From CAZOZK01 sp964584245 (GTDB lineage: Bacteria > Patescibacteriota > Microgenomatia > UBA1400 > PJMF01), in the NCBI GenBank assembly GCA_964584245.1, contig CAZOZK010000019.1, forward strand, positions 1-14,480: a DNA stretch of 14,480 bases, read 5' to 3'. How positions within the stretch are numbered: position 1 is the first letter of the stretch; every line of letters starts with the position of its first letter. Positions 13,763 through 14,480 of the stretch are shown piece by piece. A program made the translations under genes and the position numbers. Under the pieces are notes generated by a model that saw only the letters and a program-made list of their open reading frames with translations, made no database searches and was not told the origin of the DNA.

Positions 13763-14480
13763 CTAGTTAGTTGCTAATTGAGCGGTAATCACGCCTCTTC
13801 GCAGATACGTCCCTTCTGGGGTACAGGTGACCAATTTGAGCTGCTTGGCGTCGTAATTCTGCGTCAAAATATGTACGTCTTCTGGCTTCACCTCAACTTT
13901 TTCTTTCATGAGGTACTTGTATTTTACACCATTGGCCGTCACAAAAATTTCATCACCAGGTTTGAGCGTCATGATAGTACTAAAAATCGAGATATATCGG
14001 CGAGGATTATTTTCACTGGGATTATAAAATTGACGCAAGACTGAGTGACCAAAAATAACTGGTGCACCAGCAGAGCCAGGCTGCGCTGTGCCAGGATATT
14101 GGATAAGGTTTTCATCTAGATCTGTACCACCAACTCGAACACTTGCATTTGAGATACCCAGTTTAGGTATATCAATAAGATACTCAGTTACCTCAACTGT
14201 TGAAGATGTAAGCGCAGAAACTTGGGTAGCGCTAAACCAGTTTGCCAAATTTGTGTAGTCAAGCTGAGCATCAATAAAAATTGGTTTTTGTTCAGTATTG
14301 GTATCTTCACCTTGATATGCAGCAGCAATCCCTTGACTGTTTTGCGTTACTATAGTCGGCGAAATATCTAATAACTGCTCGTTTGGCAGCGGAGATAACA
14401 GCTGCGAAGAACTTGCAACCGGCATAGCTGAAACATAGTACTGTAACAGCGGCATAGCTGCATTGCCAACCAAAAATAGA
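13763..14480 (-). CDS. Sortase-family transpeptidase, 5' end cut by window edge
   Basis: Sortases are membrane-anchored cysteine transpeptidases that cleave a sorting signal in exported proteins and join them to the cell wall or to pilin partners. The visible 236 residues (counted from a TTG codon at 14473) hold a C-terminal sortase domain from about residue 98. The catalytic triad can be read: His143 in an IFGHS motif, Cys217 in LVTC, and Arg225 or Arg226 in TYLRRGV eight or nine residues later. The TCTPEG stretch resembles the TCTPYG of pilin-type (class C) sortases, but I do not assign a class. The reading frame stays open to the window edge, and the first visible residues (LFLVGNAAMPLLQYY) are hydrophobic, so this is probably the end of an N-terminal membrane anchor; the TTG is probably not the real start. 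Residues about 20-97 look like a low-complexity linker. It ends with TAG, 44 nt before ruvX. No substrate is visible in the window. Confidence 0.88.
   Translation of the reverse strand, partial: LFLVGNAAMPLLQYYVSAMPVASSSQLLSPLPNEQLLDISPTIVTQNSQGIAAAYQGEDTNTEQKPIFIDAQLDYTNLANWFSATQVSALTSSTVEVTEYLIDIPKLGISNASVRVGGTDLDENLIQYPGTAQPGSAGAPVIFGHSVLRQFYNPSENNPRRYISIFSTIMTLKPGDEIFVTANGVKYKYLMKEKVEVKPEDVHILTQNYDAKQLKLVTCTPEGTYLRRGVITAQLATN

Noticed and set aside
1..14480. CRISPR array, mobile element, tRNA or rRNA genes, or an undescribed defence system
   Set aside because: No spaced direct repeats, transposase, tRNA-like cloverleaf or rRNA sequence was recognised by eye; the window is filled by intact housekeeping genes.

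Overview
This window is a compact bacterial housekeeping region. All nine protein genes lie on the minus strand, and no gene, RNA gene, mobile element or CRISPR array could be supported on the plus strand. Transcription runs from high to low coordinates: a sortase (cut by the right edge), ruvX/yqgF, mltG, rpoB, rpoC, rpsL, rpsG, fusA, tuf, then an intrinsic terminator near the left edge. The code is the standard bacterial one: TAA and TAG are used, and rpsG ends with TGA directly after the usual S7 C-terminus, so TGA is not reassigned to glycine.

Organism (inference): a bacterium with Gram-positive-type features. S12 has the longer N-terminal region, RpoC lacks the large trigger-loop insertion of proteobacteria, and RpoB is short. 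The EF-G, EF-Tu and RuvX sequences look to me like Candidate Phyla Radiation (Patescibacteria) proteins. A sortase and the MltG transglycosylase imply a peptidoglycan wall with surface-protein anchoring. I cannot name the phylum class from sequence alone.

Layout. Positions 14480-12222 hold a cell-envelope and DNA-repair block: sortase, ruvX, mltG. The mltG start sits 8 nt after an extended -10 promoter and may be leaderless. Positions 12221-4767 hold rpoB and rpoC, preceded by a promoter whose -35 lies at the very end of mltG and by a structured leader of about 160 nt. Positions 4766-133 hold the classical str operon (rpsL-rpsG-fusA-tuf) with its own extended -10 promoter next to a 15-bp perfect dyad. 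The order rpoBC-rpsLG-fusA-tuf is the ancestral bacterial one, but the L10/L7-L12 genes that commonly precede rpoB are not there.

Functionally the window makes the two largest RNA polymerase subunits, two 30S ribosomal proteins and the two main elongation factors. I found no convincing undescribed system. The most interesting signals are inside the polymerase: arginine in place of the nearly universal trigger-loop histidine of beta prime, a coiled-coil insertion of roughly 90-100 residues in beta prime, rifampicin-pocket substitutions in beta that predict natural resistance, and a long acidic tail on beta. Several regulatory dyads and a recurrent extended -10 motif are also worth checking.
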